DNA from: Trileptium ribeirensis
Taxonomy: Eukaryota; Nematoda; Enoplea; Enoplida; Thoracostomopsidae
NCBI GenBank assembly: GCA_030248225.1
Contig: JASANE010028067.1
Location: 41,546-105,545, forward strand
Direction: 5' to 3'
DNA length: 64,000 bases
Part shown: in pieces, positions 58,946 through 64,000 of the stretch
How positions within the stretch are numbered: position 1 is the first letter of the stretch
Layout: the number at the start of each line of letters is the position of its first letter
Notes under the pieces: generated by a model
What the model was told of the DNA's origin: nothing
Databases searched by the model: none
The model's input: only the letters and a program-made list of their open reading frames with translations
Made by a program: the position numbers and the translations under genes

Positions 58946-60981
58946 ACAACTGACGCATTTGAAGAAGGTACGAACATGTTTTAGGACTTGAGTTTGAAAA
59001 CATTCGCTGAAACATAACCGGCATATTAAGATACAATTTGTACTTTCTCAATAAAAACATAACACAATGTTCTACTATTTTGTGACTATGCCGCAGTTGA
59101 AGGTAGATTTATTCACAGTATTTAGGTTTGTTATTTATCAGTGTTGCCAGCGCTATCATTTCGATGTGCATATAATTAAAAGAAATTTTCTGATGTGAAT
59201 GCTGATGTCGGTAATATTAGCTGGTTAAGTAACGCAAAAACATCTAGTTAGCATAGTTAGTTTAGGTAACAGATATAGCATAGGTCTGCATAGGGGTAGG
59301 ATGCCTAACACCAAAGGGCCTGATCTTCTCACGTCATATTTATTCCATGAAGCCCTGCATCCTTCTCACCTCCGCGCCGAGGGTGCCCGGAAAACTAGCA
59401 ATTACGAGCAAAATCACAAACATTTTATGGCAAAATTGAGAAAAAGCATTACAAAAATTGGGGAGAATAGCAAAAATTTATGGCTACCACCGTGGCCGCA
59501 ACCCGCTACGCAAGACTTCATGCCAGGACCATGTACCCCGGCTAAGCCAGCGCAGAATAGACAATTATGCATAAATTATTGTGGTGACATAACTTTTTGA
59601 AACGCACTCATCGTTTTCCTAGATTCCAAACTGATGAGCTTACCATTGATCTCTTGTCTGAGATTTTAATGTTGGGTAGCAGACTGGACTTATATTTATT
59701 GATCCATTGATTTTAACCGAAAATTTTGCTGTATTTCTCAGGTTTCAATGTTTTAAAATTTTTAATAAGCGCGATCATACTATATGTTTTCATAGATGGT
59801 ATATAAGAAGATTAGTAGTATATATGAAGTCGTGTTGTGTGGAAAGAATTTGCAATGAATAAAATATGCAATTTTTCAATGTTTTTCAAGATGCTTTAGA
59901 GGACATAAATTTTTGGCAGAGAATCAAAGGGCAGCGCTAGCTCGATTCCTGAAAAGAGATCCAATCTTTTAATGTAGAAATTTAGCTCAATTTCAGCAGT
60001 AATTTGTTCCTAAATATTTTGTTTAAGTTGATGGATTTTACCTTATTAATTCGTAATAATTTGACAAAATAGTACAGACGGTTTCTAAGAAAACTTGTTT
60101 TTATTACTAAATTGCCGCCACACGACTCTCAAACACTGCCGTTCATAAATAGTAAGCAAATGTTGTGTGCGCCTTTGCATCAATGGCGTCGTTAGAAAAT
60201 TTTGCGATGCATTGACTAAATAGAGATCGCGATATACAGAAAATTTTCTTGTAGTTGTAAATAGGGTTCCATAAACGAAAACTGAGGCTATGCCCCCGTT
60301 TCTAAATGCCCATTGTGGTCATCCCTAGCTTTATACCGTGTAGTGTCCATACAGCCGCTCTATGCGTGACTTTGTTTTTGAGTGTTTCCGTCTCGATAGG
60401 ACACAGAAAAATAGTTTCATTTTCGAAACTCAGCAACTGTAAATTGTGATTAATGATAGATAGGAAAGGCACATGTGGTTAATTAGTAAGAGTTGATAAT
60501 TTGATCGAAACATTGAAAACAAAACAAACAAACACATGATGCAATTTTTCATTGTGGAAAAACAATATTTGACTCTAACAACATGTTTTCAAGATATATT
60601 TTCAGACGACACGGTTGTTTTTCTGTGTGGCAGAATTAACGGGTGGATCTAGTTTCCCTCGCGAGATGGTTGCTTCAACAGTTGTGATTTGCTTTGCAGG
60701 TGCTGAAATTGAATCTAGGTCACGCTATGTTCTGTCATGTTAAGACAGTGTGATTTGCAGAGTGAATATTTATAATTAAGGTCAGAATAATTTATGGTGT
60801 GGTGTCAAAGAACAAAACAAAATGGAACCTAGTTTTGTTAGAGCACATGGCGCCGGTGTTAATAAGTGAATAAAATTGGCATGTTATTATTGCTACAAAC
60901 ACTGTAAACATTAAAACAGTTTGTTGTTATTGTTAGATGATCAATTATAATTGAGCGATACAAAACCTATTTCTATAATTT
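58946..60981. other. Unassigned AT-rich stretch
   Basis: A 99-codon plus-strand frame (59301-59600) is Pro/Lys-rich with no motif. A 'gctatgccccc' string near 60290 resembles the end of the 177 bp MITE at 22167. No other structure recognised. Confidence 0.35.
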
Positions 60982-61402
60982 TTTTGTCTGATTGCAGAAT
61001 TATTATGAAGCAGAAGGAATAGAGAGTTGACATTTATTTAACCTAATATTGTAGCTACATAACTTTTCTGTCTGATTGTAGAATTATTATGAAGCAGAAG
61101 GAATTGAGAGTTGACATTTATTTAACCTAATATTGTAGCTACATAACTTTTCTGTCTGATTGTAGAATTATTATGAAGCAGAAGGAATTGAGAGTTGACA
61201 TTTATGTAACCTAATATTGTAGCTACATAACTTTTCTGTCTGATTGTAGAATTATTATGAAGCAGAAGGAATTGAGAGTTGACATTTATTTAACCTAATA
61301 TTGTAGCTACATAACTTTTCTCTCTGATTGTAGAATTATTATGAAGCAGAAGGAATTGTGAGTTGACATTTATTTAACGTAATATTGTAGCTACATAACC
61401 TA
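60982..61402. repeat. Tandem repeat, 84 bp x 5
   Basis: Anchor 'gattg(t/c)agaattattatgaa' at 60990, 61074, 61158, 61242 and 61326, exactly 84 bp apart. Units differ at only a few positions, so expansion is recent. 84 is divisible by 3, but every frame contains stops, so it is non-coding. Confidence 0.97.
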
Positions 61403-61890
61403 AGCCTATAAGCATTACTACCTAGTCCGTGTCAGCACAAAATTGCTAATGTGACTTTAATGGGGGTTATAAAAGCAGTTTAGAAAGGCAAATTTCATAA
61501 AATGTAATGCAAAACAGGAAAGGTATATTGATGGCTCTAGACATATGCTATGACATTCCATTCTTTTTTGCTTATCAAGTCACATGTGGAATCTAATTTA
61601 AATACGAAGCTAAATTCCATTATGTTATAATCAGTCGTTTTACAAGTACTACTCCACAGTTAAGCGTAGCGTATTTTTTTCTTCTTTTAGAATTTGATAA
61701 TGCGGCCATAATTGAAACCACATCTTTTGAAATTGGCAACAAATCCGGGTTTGTAAGTTTATGGGATATACAATCTAATGGTATAAAAAGGAATACTTTG
61801 TTGAGCGCTGTTCATCGATTTAGCTTTAAACTTAGTAAGGTCCGTCTAAAGATCTAAGCTTAGGATAGGCCAAGGCCACGGTTTTTGATT
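61403..61890. other. Unassigned AT-rich stretch
   Basis: Nothing recognised beyond ordinary AT-rich sequence. Confidence 0.4.
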
Positions 61891-64000
61891 AGTGTCTGGA
61901 AAGCGACACGGTATTAATTTCACTTATCTTCGTCTCAGTGTGTTTCAAACAATGTATTATGTACTAGGACCAGTTCTGGCCCTAAGGGATCCCAGCTGCA
62001 CCACGGTTTACTCTGTTGTGGTGCCCGGACAACCCCGGCTTCCACGACTCCCCGGTGATCTACGCGATGACCTAAGGGAACCGCTTAGCTTAGTAGGCTG
62101 CCGGCGGGTTAACCAGGGTGTTCGGCCTGGCCCCTATATTGGCCCACGTGTCTAGCGGTATGAGGTCCCCCGAGGGAGAGTCAACCCCTAAGCCTGCTCA
62201 CAGGTAATAAGGCTGACTCGCCTTTCCCTCATATTCCACTTAACCCCTTAAGCTGGGTTCTCTGTTCCTAGGGTAGCCTTGGCGAGGCTCCTGGTTGGCA
62301 GTTTCCCTTGTGCTGTTGTCCCGTTCCAATCCTAGGGTGCTACGCGACTGACCCGGTAACCTAGAAGGTGACCATGTATAACTCCTAAAGGTGGCCTTGA
62401 CTGGGTGTATTCCTGAGAATTGATTACCACTAACAACTACCTATAATAACTTTGGGGCACTGAGGCGGAGGCCCCAGTCCCTTGAATGTTTCATCTATAG
62501 TTGCTTGTGTTACCTATTGTGATGCGGGCTACGCAAAGCGACAATTTCGGGTTACGCAAAGCGACAATTTCTGCGGGAGCCGTCGCAGCGAGAGTTCCAG
62601 GTAGTTCACGTAAGACACGAACAAGGGGCGGGGTGCGGAGTGGATTGTGGACTCGGGCCTGCTTGCTATGACGCGAGATTCGTCCGGTTCCAAATCTTCC
62701 AGAGTTTCATTTAAAAATAATTTCTAAACTCTCACTAGGGTCGGAAAATTAGATAAGACTCGAACTGCTTGAATAAATTAAACACGGTTCAACTCTTTTA
62801 CTGTCGAGCCTATGCTTTTGCACACACTATGAACATCGCCCAATTGGGGCATACTGCACGCTATATACAACAATTATATCGTAACGATAATTGAGACAAC
62901 GCTAAAGTCGGGTACCCTGCAAGATACCCCGATAATAATATTGTATTTCAATTTGAAAACAGTGCCCCTGGACGATAGCCGGTTGATTCGAGCTCACTGT
63001 TTCATGAGAACGTAATCGACTCCCCCTTCAAATACGGCCTGCCCAACGAACCGATATCAAATTTTTCCTGATGTATCAAAACGAGAACAGGGCCTAAGGT
63101 TAATAGATTTTAAGCATTCGCAACAGAGGCTGGAGCGGCCCGCGAACGATCTAACTAATTCGGAACTCGCTCCCAGAGGGCTCCGGGAGAGGGCGGCGAC
63201 CTGGATTTTCCCCGTAGTTGCACGGTTAGAAAATACACGTTCCGCCCAGGCTCAGTATATTTTAGTTCGCCGCCAGCTCCAGTCCCTGTCTCGTGCTAGG
63301 CTCAGCTAGTGAGCTTCTGAAAAAACCTTTTTGTCACGTTCTGGGCCGCAGTCGTCTGCATCGCATGCTAAGAAGAGACAGAAAAAACCAGCGAACGAAT
63401 GGGGATTCGACGCTGCTGTTCGATTTTTAGATCGACGGGACAACTCGTGTCACCCGGAGATGCAGACGGCAACGTCCTTAGTCTCACTCTTATTATCGCC
63501 TAGGAAATTTTGCTGAACTTTCCAAAAGCGGCTCGCTATCGCTTGCCTCAGCACAATAAATTTTTGCTTACTAAGTTTGCCCTAAACTAGAAATTTTGCT
63601 CGGCATGATTTGTCCTAGATTAAAATTTTTGATCACCCCTCGGACCTGTAAACGAAAAGAAAACGCCCGAGGGGCGGGGAACCAGTCGAGATACGTGAGA
63701 ACACGAATTTTGATCAGTTTAGGATGATTTTGCGAATTTTGACGGGGCTCGGCCCTTACGGACGCGCGGGGCATCCTTCCGACACCCCAGCGCCCGCAAG
63801 GACGACCCTTGGTAAGATCGAACAAACGAAGACCAGGGGAAGGCTCTCCACCGTGGGGGCACGGCGAGAAACCAACCCTGGCAAGCCTAGGAGCCCAAAC
63901 GAAAAGCAAACACGTACCAAAACTTATAAATTTAAATGGCGACAACCGCCAAAAACAAAACCTAAACTCTCGACTGGTCCCGATCGAGGAATCGGGCAGT
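61891..64000. other. GC-richer terminal block, unassigned
   Basis: CpG-containing sequence with open frames at 61892-62155 (plus) and 63571-63945 (minus, 124 codons, Arg/Pro-rich), neither with recognisable domains. A 23 bp tandem duplication (gg-ctacgcaaagcgacaa type) occupies 62526-62571. Composition resembles 1-4.7 kb and 9.1-12 kb. An LTR-type element is conceivable, but no LTR pair, PBS or pol motif could be shown. Confidence 0.4.

Noticed and set aside
63935..63960. 'tggcgacaaccgcc' as a Gypsy-type primer-binding site
   Set aside because: No LTR end, no second LTR and no pol motif were found in the window to support it.

Overview
This is an AT-rich stretch of animal DNA, probably from an invertebrate. 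The evidence is several decayed CR1/L2-type non-LTR retrotransposon copies with metazoan-type reverse transcriptase (RT) motifs, many inverted-repeat elements, minisatellites, and short exon-like open segments flanked by GT/AG splice signals. There is no bacterial-style gene array, and I recognise no intact protein gene, tRNA or rRNA. The species cannot be named from the sequence alone.

Layout. 1-6 kb is mixed-composition, CpG-containing sequence with a 0.5 kb repeat (copy A), a purine tract and a 0.65 kb octamer minisatellite that switches strand near its end. 6.07-9.03 kb is a 2.96 kb inverted-repeat transposon (called E1) flanked by TAA. 10.0-10.5 kb is a diverged second copy (B) of the early repeat. 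12.6-19.5 kb is the main object: a 6.9 kb fold-back element (E2) with inverted arms of about 2.5-3 kb, tandem ~341 bp units inside both arms (4 left, 3 right), and a central segment holding a broken open reading frame of 112 codons. E2 lies inside an older L2-like RT copy. RT sequence resumes on both sides, and removing E2 plus one target triplet keeps the reading frame. E1 and E2 have related termini, so they appear to be two members of one family.

19.5-26.3 kb holds RT copies, two MITE-like elements and a 125 bp tandem array. 26-36 kb is mostly featureless, with one more RT remnant and a few exon-like segments, one of them weakly CUB-like. 37.6-39.3 kb is a nested pair of retroelements, one inserted in another. 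40-51 kb is AT-rich and holds scattered exon-like segments. The best pair (49.9-51.1 kb, minus strand) is phase-compatible and resembles the C-terminal half of a zona pellucida (ZP) domain. 51.7-59 kb has a 426 bp MITE flanked by TAA, a long RT remnant split by a GGTTCCGG-rich insertion, and loose element ends. 61.0-61.4 kb is an 84 bp x 5 tandem repeat, and the last 2 kb is GC-richer sequence I cannot assign.

The genome evidently hosts several interacting element families. DNA elements (E1, E2, MITEs) use or appear to use 3 bp TWA-like target sites, and non-LTR elements carry a 3' hairpin plus TATTATT tails. All identities come from reading translations and repeats by eye; no database search was possible.
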